NCBI GenBank assembly: GCA_937973555.1 | Contig: CALJKL010000066.1 | Span: forward strand, 1 to 57,938 | Direction of reading: 5' to 3' | Length of the DNA stretch: 57,938 nucleotides | Source: an uncultured Flavobacteriales bacterium | GTDB lineage: Bacteria; Bacteroidota; Bacteroidia; Flavobacteriales; Weeksellaceae | Part shown: piece after piece, positions 17,533 to 25,763 of the stretch | How the letters are laid out: every line of letters starts with the position of its first letter | Numbering within the stretch: position 1 is the stretch's first letter | The notes under the pieces: model-generated | What the model saw: only the letters and a program-made list of their open reading frames with translations | Database searches by the model: none | Told to the model about the DNA's origin: nothing | Made by a program: the position numbers and the translations under genes

Positions 17533-19626
17533 TTAAGAAATTTTACCCCATTTATTCTTACCCTTATACTGCTTCACATAATACTCACGAAGCGATTGAT
17601 GCTCGGGATGCTGTAGCGTAGGATCTACCAGGATAAGATGCTCCACGGTAGATTTTGCGGCTTTTATGACATTTCCATCATTCACCAGATCCAGACGTTT
17701 GAAATCTATCATACCACTTTGTTGGGTTCCCAGAATATCTCCCGGACCGCGCAACTGCATATCTACTTCAGAAATTTTGAAACCATCATTGGTTTCGCAC
17801 ATGGTTTTGATACGCTTTCGGGATTCTGTAGAAAGTTTGTCAGAAGTCAATAAAATACAATAACTCTGTTCTGCACCTCTACCTACCCTTCCTCTCAATT
17901 GATGCAATTGTGATAAACCAAACCTTTCGGCACTTTCTATAATCATTACCGAAGCATTCGGTACATTTACCCCTACTTCTATCACGGTGGTAGCGACCAT
18001 AATGTTGGCTTTTCCGCTTGAGAAATATTGCATAGCCGCCTCTTTATCATCAGACTTCATCTTGCCATGAAGCATAGAAATCTGATAATCGGGTACCGGA
18101 AAATATTCTGCAATATGCTCAAAGCCTTTCATAAGGTTTTTGTAATCCAGCGTTTCAGACTCTTCTATCAAAGGATACACAAAATATACCTGTCTTCCTT
18201 TGGAAATCTCTTCTTTGGCAAAATGGTAAACGATATGTCTGTCCTTTTCTTTTCGGTGAGCGGTAATAATCGGCTTTCTCCCTACCGGCATTTCATCAAT
18301 TACGGACACATCCAAATCACTGTAATAACTCATCGCCAAGGTCCTAGGAATAGGCGTTGCCGTCATCACCAGAATATGAGGCGGAATTTTATTTTTAGCC
18401 CATAATTTAGCACGTTGTGCTACGCCAAAACGGTGCTGCTCATCAATAATTGCCAAACCTAAATTTTTGAACTGAACGATATCTTCCAAAACAGCATGGG
18501 TACCCACTAGAATAGAAAGTTCACCATTGAGAAGTTCTTCATGAATGATTTTTCTTTCAGAAGTTTTAGTGGAGCCGGTCAATAATCTTACTTTGACATT
18601 GGTTTCCTTTAATAATTCTTCAATAGAATTAAAATGCTGTGTGGCCAAAATTTCCGTTGGCGCCATCATACAACTCTGGAAACCATTGTCCATCGCCAAA
18701 AGCATCGCCAAAAGCGCCACCATCGTCTTGCCAGAACCTACATCACCTTGCAGCAAGCGATTCATTTGGATAGGCTTTTTCAAATCGGTTCTGATTTCCT
18801 TTAGCACCCTTTTTTGGGCATTGGTCAATTCAAAAGGAAGAAAATGTTCATAAAACTGATTGAAATTCTCTCCTACCAGAGGAAAAGGATTTCCTACAGA
18901 AAAACTTTTGTTGTAATTTTTTTTCAAACCATAACCCAACTGAAAGAAGAAAGCTTCTTCGAATTTCAGCCTGCGGTCTGCATGCTTCGCAAAGTCAGCA
19001 TTTTTAGGGAAATGAATATTAAGATAGGCTTCTTGTCTACTCATCAATTTCAAAGATTTCATGAGCGACACAGGAAGGTTTTCCTGAATAAGATTAGGAA
19101 TCTGAGCCACAATATTCGCCTGAACGGTCTGAAAAAACCTTTGATTAAGTCCACGTTTGGTCAGCTTTTCTGAACTGGGATAAATAGGCCTAAGCCTTTC
19201 TTCGGCAGATTTCTTTTCTTCTGGCTCTATCTCCGGATGCGCCATGGAAAACTGATGGTTGAATGCCGAAACCCTTCCGAAAATATAGATTTCTTTGTTA
19301 ACGGGAATCTGTTCTAGCATCCATTTGGTGTATTGAAACCAAACCAAATCCAGCGTGCCGGTGCCATCCGTAAATTTACCGGAAAGCCTTTTTTTGCCTT
19401 TGGCATAGGTAATTTCCTGCAATTCGGTGATTCTTCCTTGCAGTTGAATTTCCAGATTATCTTCCTTGATATCTGAAATCTGGTAGACTTTTGACTTGTC
19501 GAGATATCTAATCGGAAAGAAATGCAGAAAATCTTCCACCGTAGCAATACCCAAAATGTTCTTAATGAGTTTGGCACGTTCTGTACCAATCCCTTTTAGG
19601 AATTCTATGGAAGTATCGAGGTTCAA
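17533..19626 (-). CDS. recG: ATP-dependent DNA helicase RecG
   Basis: The 697-residue helicase remodels stalled forks and Holliday junctions. An N-terminal wedge/OB domain (about 1-160) is followed by the helicase core with GDVGSGKT (294-301), APTEILATQH, DEQHRFG (395-400) and TATPIPRTLA, then the motif VI region QLRGRVGRG and the C-terminal QLRGPGDILGTQQSG. Length is normal. It follows a terminator after the thioredoxin-like gene; I saw no clear TAnnTTTG box directly upstream. Confidence 0.97.
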   Translation of the reverse strand: MNLDTSIEFLKGIGTERAKLIKNILGIATVEDFLHFFPIRYLDKSKVYQISDIKEDNLEIQLQGRITELQEITYAKGKKRLSGKFTDGTGTLDLVWFQYTKWMLEQIPVNKEIYIFGRVSAFNHQFSMAHPEIEPEEKKSAEERLRPIYPSSEKLTKRGLNQRFFQTVQANIVAQIPNLIQENLPVSLMKSLKLMSRQEAYLNIHFPKNADFAKHADRRLKFEEAFFFQLGYGLKKNYNKSFSVGNPFPLVGENFNQFYEHFLPFELTNAQKRVLKEIRTDLKKPIQMNRLLQGDVGSGKTMVALLAMLLAMDNGFQSCMMAPTEILATQHFNSIEELLKETNVKVRLLTGSTKTSERKIIHEELLNGELSILVGTHAVLEDIVQFKNLGLAIIDEQHRFGVAQRAKLWAKNKIPPHILVMTATPIPRTLAMSYYSDLDVSVIDEMPVGRKPIITAHRKEKDRHIVYHFAKEEISKGRQVYFVYPLIEESETLDYKNLMKGFEHIAEYFPVPDYQISMLHGKMKSDDKEAAMQYFSSGKANIMVATTVIEVGVNVPNASVMIIESAERFGLSQLHQLRGRVGRGAEQSYCILLTSDKLSTESRKRIKTMCETNDGFKISEVDMQLRGPGDILGTQQSGMIDFKRLDLVNDGNVIKAAKSTVEHLILVDPTLQHPEHQSLREYYVKQYKGKNKWGKIS

Positions 19627-19662
19627 ATTTTATTAATCAAAGTGGAGCGAATTTCGTAAAAA

Positions 19663-19694
19663 TAAAAAAGACTTCCAAATGTATTGAAAGTCTT
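19663..19694 (-). terminator. Terminator of thioredoxin-like gene
   Basis: On the minus strand, AAGACTTTCAA and TTGGAAGTCTT pair (one G-U) and run into TTTTTTATTTT, just past the stop at 19700. Confidence 0.7.
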
Positions 19695-19699
19695 TGCTT

Positions 19700-20236
19700 T
19701 TATTCTTTGATCTTCGATTTGAATTTCTTTTGATAATTCTCCCACTGTTCGCGGGTTTTGATGTCCTTATATTCATTATTGCCTATCATGGTAAGATAAG
19801 GTTCCAATTCAGCAGCACTGAAACCGCCCATAAGGTTGGTTATTGTTTTTCCATTTTCATCCAGAAAAACTAAAGAGGGACTAGAATTTACATTCATAAA
19901 TTTAGCAAATTGGTGCCAAGTAATTTGGTTAGAAGCATCAACAGATAAATCAGAATTTTTAAAAACCCTACCATAAAAGTTTATTTCTGTCTTACCTAGA
20001 GCATTAAATTTTACTGCATAAAATTTATCATTGATAAATTTTATTAAATAAGGATGACTAAAAGTCTGCCTTTCCATTAATTCTGAGGCATCATTGTTTT
20101 CTGTATAAAAATCAATAATTATCTTTTTAGAATTTTTCTTTTGTGCTTCAATAGCTTGCTCCATACTCATCCAATTAATCTGTGCATTAGAAAGCAGAAA
20201 AACAAAGAAAAAGAAAAAAGATAAAAGTGATTTCAT
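19700..20236 (-). CDS. Thioredoxin-fold periplasmic protein lacking cysteines
   Basis: The 178-residue protein has a signal peptide (cleavage near SNAQ) and a thioredoxin-like fold: KKIIIDFYTENND at the position of the usual WCxxC motif, the family's cis-Pro loop SSPSLVFLDENGK and GGFSAAELEPYL. It contains no cysteine at all; the CxxC site reads NNDASE. It therefore cannot do disulfide exchange and may be a chaperone-like or binding protein. It starts 17 bases after the first POT transporter and is probably cotranscribed with it. Confidence 0.8.
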   Translation of the reverse strand: MKSLLSFFFFFVFLLSNAQINWMSMEQAIEAQKKNSKKIIIDFYTENNDASELMERQTFSHPYLIKFINDKFYAVKFNALGKTEINFYGRVFKNSDLSVDASNQITWHQFAKFMNVNSSPSLVFLDENGKTITNLMGGFSAAELEPYLTMIGNNEYKDIKTREQWENYQKKFKSKIKE

Positions 20237-20253
20237 AGGGTAAAGTTATGAAA

Positions 20254-21765
20254 TTAATGTACTTCCTGCATTAATTTTTTCACGAACGGAGAAATCAAAA
20301 TCAATACCAAACCAGCTATAAGGGCATAAATTCCTAATTGTTTATACCCTTCCGTGTAGGCAATTAAAGCATCATAATTAGAAGCTCCTGCTTTGGCGGT
20401 AGCCAAATGAGCTCCGATAATTCCTGCTACATATTGACCATATGCAGAAGCCAAGAACCACATTCCCATCATCATTCCCTGAAGTTTTTCGGTAGATAGT
20501 TTAGTCATGATAGACAAACCTATCGGCGATAGGCAAAGTTCCCCAAAGGTAATGACCAATAAGGCAATGGTAAATATATTTAGCGAAGTAATTCCCTGTA
20601 AATTGGCGAAAAATTTAGTAGCGAAAAGAATGTAATATCCTAATCCTAAAAATATAAACCCTAGCCCAAATTTAATTAAGGTATTGGGTTCCATTTTTTT
20701 ACCATTCAGCCAAATCCAAAGCAAACCAACCAATGGCGCCAAAAAGATAATGAAGAAAGAACCTCCGGAATTGTTAACGCCATTAGGATCTAACCCCAAT
20801 AAATCCTTATTAAGGTTATTGGCCGCAAATATGCTTAAAGAACCTCCACTCTGCTCATAAATTCCCCAAAAAACGATAGAAAAAATTATGAAAACCAAGG
20901 CTGCCCAAAGTTTATTTCTTTCTGCAGGAGTCACTTTTGTCATTTCATAAAAAAGATACAGTAAAGTGGCTGGCCCTACGATATACATGAATAAATCGGT
21001 ATATTCTGTTTTGGAAACCATCGTCATAATGATTGGTACAGAAAGTAATGAAAGTACATATACTGTGTATTCTTTCCATTTATTTATTGGTGAAAAACTG
21101 CCGTCTGCATTTAGTTTTTGAGGCTGAAGACCTATTGGTCCTAATCTTCTTTGGGTAAAAATAAAATTCACCAAACTCACCATCATCACTATAGCAGCCA
21201 AACCGAAAGCTACATTCCATCTTTTGTCTTCAGATATAATAGAAGAAAACATTTCACCTTTGCCAATAGCAATACAAAAGTAACCCCCAAGAAGTGCCCC
21301 CAAATTAATCCCTGCATAAAAAAGCGAAAACCCGGCATCTGTTCTAGAATCTCCTGCTTTGTAGAGTTTCCCTACCATGGTAGAAATATTCGGTTTAAAA
21401 AACCCTGTACCGATTACGGTAAAAGATATGCCTAAAAAGAAATATTGATGGGGATCTATTGAGAGGATAATACTTCCTAAAATCATCAATAAACCGCCCC
21501 AAAACAAAGATTTTCTGAAGCCTAAAATCTTATCGGCAAACAACCCTCCAATAAAAGTAAAGGCATATACAAAAGCCTGTGTAGCTCCATATTGCAAATT
21601 AGCCTGTTCGTCTCCGAATTTCAATTGAGAAATCATGAAGAAAACCAACATGCCTCGCATTCCGTAAAAACAGAAACGCTCCCACATTTCTGAGAAAAAC
21701 AGACTCCAAATCTGTCTTGGGTATTTGCCTTTAAAATCCTGAATCTGTTCTAATGTGAGTTCCAT
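20254..21765 (-). CDS. POT family proton-coupled peptide transporter (1)
   Basis: The 503-residue membrane protein has 12 or more hydrophobic helices and the POT/PTR signature: EMWER (26-30) on the first helix, required for proton coupling in the family, FKPNISTMVGKLY and GELCLSPIGLS. It imports di- or tripeptides by family knowledge. It is the last of three tandem POT genes. A strong terminator separates it from the second, and I see no TAnnTTTG box in the gap, so its expression may depend on readthrough. Confidence 0.93.
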   Translation of the reverse strand: MELTLEQIQDFKGKYPRQIWSLFFSEMWERFCFYGMRGMLVFFMISQLKFGDEQANLQYGATQAFVYAFTFIGGLFADKILGFRKSLFWGGLLMILGSIILSIDPHQYFFLGISFTVIGTGFFKPNISTMVGKLYKAGDSRTDAGFSLFYAGINLGALLGGYFCIAIGKGEMFSSIISEDKRWNVAFGLAAIVMMVSLVNFIFTQRRLGPIGLQPQKLNADGSFSPINKWKEYTVYVLSLLSVPIIMTMVSKTEYTDLFMYIVGPATLLYLFYEMTKVTPAERNKLWAALVFIIFSIVFWGIYEQSGGSLSIFAANNLNKDLLGLDPNGVNNSGGSFFIIFLAPLVGLLWIWLNGKKMEPNTLIKFGLGFIFLGLGYYILFATKFFANLQGITSLNIFTIALLVITFGELCLSPIGLSIMTKLSTEKLQGMMMGMWFLASAYGQYVAGIIGAHLATAKAGASNYDALIAYTEGYKQLGIYALIAGLVLILISPFVKKLMQEVH

Positions 21766-21798
21766 CTGATGAATTTTGAATTGATCACACGAAAATAA

Positions 21799-21825
21799 AA
21801 AAAACCACCGAGTAAATCGGTGGTT
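21799..21825 (-). terminator. Terminator between POT genes 2 and 1
   Basis: On the minus strand AACCACCG, a 7-base loop and CGGTGGTT are followed by TTTTTTTT. The same stem ends pnp at 32436. Confidence 0.8.
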
Positions 21826-21847
21826 CTTTGCTTTTATTTATAAAATA

Positions 21848-23566
21848 TTAATGCAATCCGTGCATCATCTTTTTCAATCTTGGTGATAAAAAAGCAAGAA
21901 TAATGGCTGCAATACCACATAGCACTACGAAAACCATAAAAAATTCATATAAATTATGAATCTCAAAACCAGCAAAATTGGTATATTCTGTTGGAAGTTG
22001 TTCTTTTTCAAAAAGAGCTGCTTGCTCTGTAGTTAGTGTCACTTTTTTATCTAAAACTTCTTGAAGATTAATCCCAAGTTTTTCGGCTTTTTCATATTTA
22101 TCACCAGTTGCAGGTATTATAGCACCCAGTGATCCTGCCAAAGCATAACCAGCAGCATTAGAGATAAAGAAAACTCCATATAACAATGATGCAAATCTTT
22201 TAGGCGCTAATTTTCCTACCAAAGACAAACCAATTGGAGATAAACATAGCTCTCCCATTGTCTGGATAAGATATAGTAACATTAACCATTTAATAGCCAA
22301 TAAACCGGTATTTCCTAAATCTTTCACATTATGTGCAATGATAAAATAACTTAATGCTATTAAACCTAAACCAATAGCTTGCTTCATCGGAGATACGGGC
22401 TCCTTTCCTTTGGCTCTTAATTTATCCCAAAGTAAACTGAAAGGCAATGCCAATGCCACTACAAATATTCCATTGAAAATCTGAACCATTGACGGAGGCA
22501 TATCCCATCCTAAGATGTTTCTGTCTGTTTGGTTGTCTGCTATGAATGTTAATGAAGACCCTGCCTGTTCAAAAGCGGCCCAGAAGAAAATAATAAAAAA
22601 TGAAACAATGTAAATTACCCAGATTCTTTGTCTTTCTACTTTATTTTCAGCAGAAGACATAATTAAAAATGCCAATGAAATGCCCGCAGAATAGATGAAT
22701 GGATAAATGATTCCTTTAATCAGTTTTCCCATTTCAACAGAACTGAAACCAAATTCACCTACTAAAACATATCTAAAAACAAAAAACAATGCCACAAATA
22801 ATGCAATCGCAATTGTTATAAATTTTCCAGAAAAATTAGCAGATTGCGCTTCTCCTTCTTCAAAATCTTCGCTGGTATTATTTTTTGGTAATCCACCAAT
22901 AGGTCTTCCTTCAGGGGTTACAACATATTTGTTTTTAAGAAAAAAGAAGGTTACTGTTCCTATAATCATGGCCACTGATGCCGCCAAAAATCCCCATTTA
23001 AATGCAAAAATGTCTCTTGCTCCGGATACAGAATCTTTTACATCACCTAAATATGGGCAAATAAATTGGCCTAGAAAAGCCCCTATATTGATACCCATGT
23101 AAAAAATTGTAAAAGCAGAATCTAGTTTAGATTTCTCCTGTTTAGGATAAAGGCTGCCCACCATTGAAGAAATATTGGGTTTGAAAAATCCGTTACCAAA
23201 AATAATAACAAAAAGTGCCAACCACATTATTAATTTTGCGCTTCCTAGATTTGCTGAAAAGGTAGATGCACTAATAAAAAGTAGAAACTGCCCTGTAGCC
23301 ATCAACGATCCTCCTACTAAAATTGCATTTCTATTCCCAATATATTTATCAGAAATAAAACCTCCCAAAAGTGGTGTAAGGTAACATAATGCTAAAAATC
23401 CTCCATAAATAATAGCAGCATCAGCTTCTTTTATCAATAGAGAATTTACCATAAATAAAGTTAATAAAGCACGCATTCCGTAGAAATTGAAACGCTCCCA
23501 CATTTCTGTACCAAATAAAACCCATAGACCTTTAGGATGTCTAGACTGAGTTTGAACTGTATCCAT
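21848..23566 (-). CDS. POT family proton-coupled peptide transporter (2)
   Basis: The 572-residue transporter has EMWER at 21-25, GNGFFKPNISSMVGSLYP, and GELCLSPIGLSLVGKL. A longer, polar insertion near the C-terminus (about 485-530, rich in Glu and Lys) lies before the last helices. It has its own promoter box (23598) and terminator (21803), so it can be expressed separately from its two neighbours. Peptide uptake is family knowledge; the specificity is unknown. Confidence 0.93.
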   Translation of the reverse strand: MDTVQTQSRHPKGLWVLFGTEMWERFNFYGMRALLTLFMVNSLLIKEADAAIIYGGFLALCYLTPLLGGFISDKYIGNRNAILVGGSLMATGQFLLFISASTFSANLGSAKLIMWLALFVIIFGNGFFKPNISSMVGSLYPKQEKSKLDSAFTIFYMGINIGAFLGQFICPYLGDVKDSVSGARDIFAFKWGFLAASVAMIIGTVTFFFLKNKYVVTPEGRPIGGLPKNNTSEDFEEGEAQSANFSGKFITIAIALFVALFFVFRYVLVGEFGFSSVEMGKLIKGIIYPFIYSAGISLAFLIMSSAENKVERQRIWVIYIVSFFIIFFWAAFEQAGSSLTFIADNQTDRNILGWDMPPSMVQIFNGIFVVALALPFSLLWDKLRAKGKEPVSPMKQAIGLGLIALSYFIIAHNVKDLGNTGLLAIKWLMLLYLIQTMGELCLSPIGLSLVGKLAPKRFASLLYGVFFISNAAGYALAGSLGAIIPATGDKYEKAEKLGINLQEVLDKKVTLTTEQAALFEKEQLPTEYTNFAGFEIHNLYEFFMVFVVLCGIAAIILAFLSPRLKKMMHGLH

Positions 23567-23597
23567 ATATTTTATTGTTAAATTTTGTTAAGATGAG

Positions 23598-23605
23598 CAA
23601 ATATA
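23598..23605 (-). promoter_or_regulatory. -7 box of POT gene 2
   Basis: TATATTTG on the minus strand fits TAnnTTTG, 31 bases before the start at 23566. Confidence 0.55.
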
Positions 23606-23633
23606 CTTTATTTTAGAAATCCTGCAATGAAAA

Positions 23634-25307
23634 TCACACGCCTTTTTCCTTCATGACGGCATTCCACCTCTTAAGCATCAGCAACCCCAAAATAGTGGCA
23701 AACAAGAGCAATGCAAAATTGAAGAGGAAGTAATTCATCTTGTTTTCATAGCTGTACCAAGTGCTGGATAAAATCCCAGAAAGTTTATTCCCTACAGAAT
23801 TGGCTAAGAAGAATCCACCCATCATCAAATTGGTAATCCTTTTTGGAGATAATTTGGAGGTGATGGAAAGCCCCATTGGAGAAAGGCACAATTCACCCAA
23901 AGTTACAGAAGCATAGGCCGCTACTAACCATAAGGCTGAAGCCTTAATCATACCGTTTTTACTGAAATACACTGCAGCAACCATTACCAAACAAGACATT
24001 GCCGTAAGAAACAGCCCCAACACTATTTTGGAAGCCGTAGTGGGTTCTTTTCCGCGTCTTCTGAGAAATGTCCAAAGGAAAATATAAAACGGCGTCAGTG
24101 CAATTACCCAAAACGGATTCACCGACTGCAGGAGTTCCGTATTGAAAAGATACACCGGTTTATCAGGATTTTTTTCTAGTTCTGAACGTTTTTCAGGAGA
24201 AATATTTTTAAAATAAACATCTTTGCCCTGCTCTTTCAATGCTTCGCCTTTGTCGTCTTTTTGTGCCTGAAACTGGTCGTTATAGACGGTTACCTCTTTA
24301 TTTTTATAAAGTTTTCCTTCGGTTCCTTTTTTACCATCTACTAAGTATAAGGTTTGTGCAATAGGAACGGCTTTTGCAGGAATTTCTCGGTCTGTATAAT
24401 AATTGGCCCAACGCGTTAAAGCGGTGCCATTCTGTTTGAAAATAGCCCAAAAAAACATACTCACCAAAAAGATGGAAAGCAAAGTACCGATAGGTCTTTT
24501 CTCTTCTTCTTTGGCTTTAAAATAAAGCGAAGCATAAAAATAAATCACCGGAATACATGCAAATATAAAGGCGTCTGTTATGTCGCTTCCAAAAATATCA
24601 TTAGGAATAAAATAACCTACAATTGCCGCTATGATGGCTGGCAAAAATACTTTCAGCAAAACATCAGAAATTTTAGAATCTCCATCTTCAGCAGGTTTCA
24701 TTTCATTGGCTTTCAGCAAATGCTTTCTTCCAAAACTAAAAATTACCAATCCCACCAAAAGTCCTACTCCAGCAGAAATAAAGGCGGCATCCCAAGAAAA
24801 TTTGTTTCTCATAAAAGCTGCAATAATATTGCAGATAAAGGCACCAATGTTAATCCCCATGTAGAAAATATTGTAGCCGGTATCTTTTTTGTCTTTGTAT
24901 TCCGGTTCAGAATAAAGGCTTCCCAAAAGCGTGGAAATAGTAGGCTTGAAGAACCCGTTGCCAATAATAATGAGTGCTAAGGAAAGATAAACGAATGGCA
25001 TTTCTCTAAAAACACCAACCCCAATATAGCCAAAAGCCATCAGAATACCGCCAAGATAAATAGAACGGATGTAGCCTATCAACCTTTCTGCTAAAAAGCC
25101 TCCAATGAAGGGGGTAAGATATGTTAAAGCGAGATAAGTCCCGAAGATGTCGTCTGCATTTTTATCGGTTAATCCTAATCCGGGTTTTTCTGTGTTGGTA
25201 GGTTCAATGGCATAAAGAATAAAGATACCGAGTAGAAGATAGTAACCGAATCTTTCCCACATTTCCGTAAAAAAAAGATACGGCAAGCCTTTTGGATGTT
25301 GCTTCAT
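23634..25307 (-). CDS. POT family proton-coupled peptide transporter (3)
   Basis: The 557-residue transporter has EMWER at 15-19, FGTYLALTYLTPFIGG, GNGFFKPTISTLLGSLY and GELCLSPMGLSITSKL. A loop of about 90 residues (near 300-390, rich in Lys, Asp and Glu) is inserted between central helices and is not present in POT 1. It has its own promoter box at 25330. Three diverged copies side by side suggest different peptide ranges rather than a recent duplication. Confidence 0.93.
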   Translation of the reverse strand: MKQHPKGLPYLFFTEMWERFGYYLLLGIFILYAIEPTNTEKPGLGLTDKNADDIFGTYLALTYLTPFIGGFLAERLIGYIRSIYLGGILMAFGYIGVGVFREMPFVYLSLALIIIGNGFFKPTISTLLGSLYSEPEYKDKKDTGYNIFYMGINIGAFICNIIAAFMRNKFSWDAAFISAGVGLLVGLVIFSFGRKHLLKANEMKPAEDGDSKISDVLLKVFLPAIIAAIVGYFIPNDIFGSDITDAFIFACIPVIYFYASLYFKAKEEEKRPIGTLLSIFLVSMFFWAIFKQNGTALTRWANYYTDREIPAKAVPIAQTLYLVDGKKGTEGKLYKNKEVTVYNDQFQAQKDDKGEALKEQGKDVYFKNISPEKRSELEKNPDKPVYLFNTELLQSVNPFWVIALTPFYIFLWTFLRRRGKEPTTASKIVLGLFLTAMSCLVMVAAVYFSKNGMIKASALWLVAAYASVTLGELCLSPMGLSITSKLSPKRITNLMMGGFFLANSVGNKLSGILSSTWYSYENKMNYFLFNFALLLFATILGLLMLKRWNAVMKEKGV

Positions 25308-25329
25308 AAAATGACAAATATTTTTTTAA

Positions 25330-25337
25330 CAAATATA
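25330..25337 (-). promoter_or_regulatory. -7 box of POT gene 3
   Basis: TATATTTG on the minus strand fits TAnnTTTG, 22 bases before the start at 25307. Confidence 0.55.
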
Positions 25338-25501
25338 AACTTTTGGTTCGGATTGTTCTAGACTCTGATTATCCATTTTATATCATTAAAGTTTATTGTT
25401 ATTAAATTTCAATAAAAAACCTTCTGAGAATAGGTTTTGGCAACAAACTTGAATAATTTCTCACCAAATAAACAACAATATTAACTTTAAAAAAATGTAT
25501 C

Positions 25502-25702
25502 ATGGCACCAGAAAAAAAATATTCAGAAGCTGCCCAAAAAAAAGTAGGCAAAGTAATGCATGAATTTAAAGAAGGTAAATTGAAATCTTCTTCAGGACAA
25601 AAGGTAACGGATAAAAAACAGGCTGTTGCCATTGGGATTTCCGAAGCAAGAGAAAAAGGCTTAAAAGTGCCAAAACCTATAAAAGAAACGAAAAAAAAAT
25701 AA
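25502..25702 (+). CDS. DUF6496 small basic protein
   Basis: The 66-residue protein is Lys-rich: MAPEKKYSEAAQKKVGKVMHE begins it and SGQKVTDKKQAVAIGISEAREKG follows, matching the DUF6496 pattern as I remember it. Related short proteins often have the QAVAIGISEARxxG motif; the function is unknown, possibly DNA- or stress-related. It stands alone between POT 3 and the peptidase gene. The 194 bases upstream hold the POT 3 promoter and no clear box for this gene. Confidence 0.8.
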   Translation: MAPEKKYSEAAQKKVGKVMHEFKEGKLKSSSGQKVTDKKQAVAIGISEAREKGLKVPKPIKETKKK

Positions 25703-25712
25703 TAATCACAAA

Positions 25713-25743
25713 AAACCCTTTCATAAATTCTGAAAGGGTTTTT
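25713..25743. terminator. Bidirectional terminator (DUF6496 / peptidase)
   Basis: AACCCTTTCA and TGAAAGGGTT pair, with A-run on the left and T-run on the right, lying between two convergent genes. The same stem recurs at 43585. Confidence 0.8.
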
Positions 25744-25763
25744 ATTTGAAATTGAAATATCTT

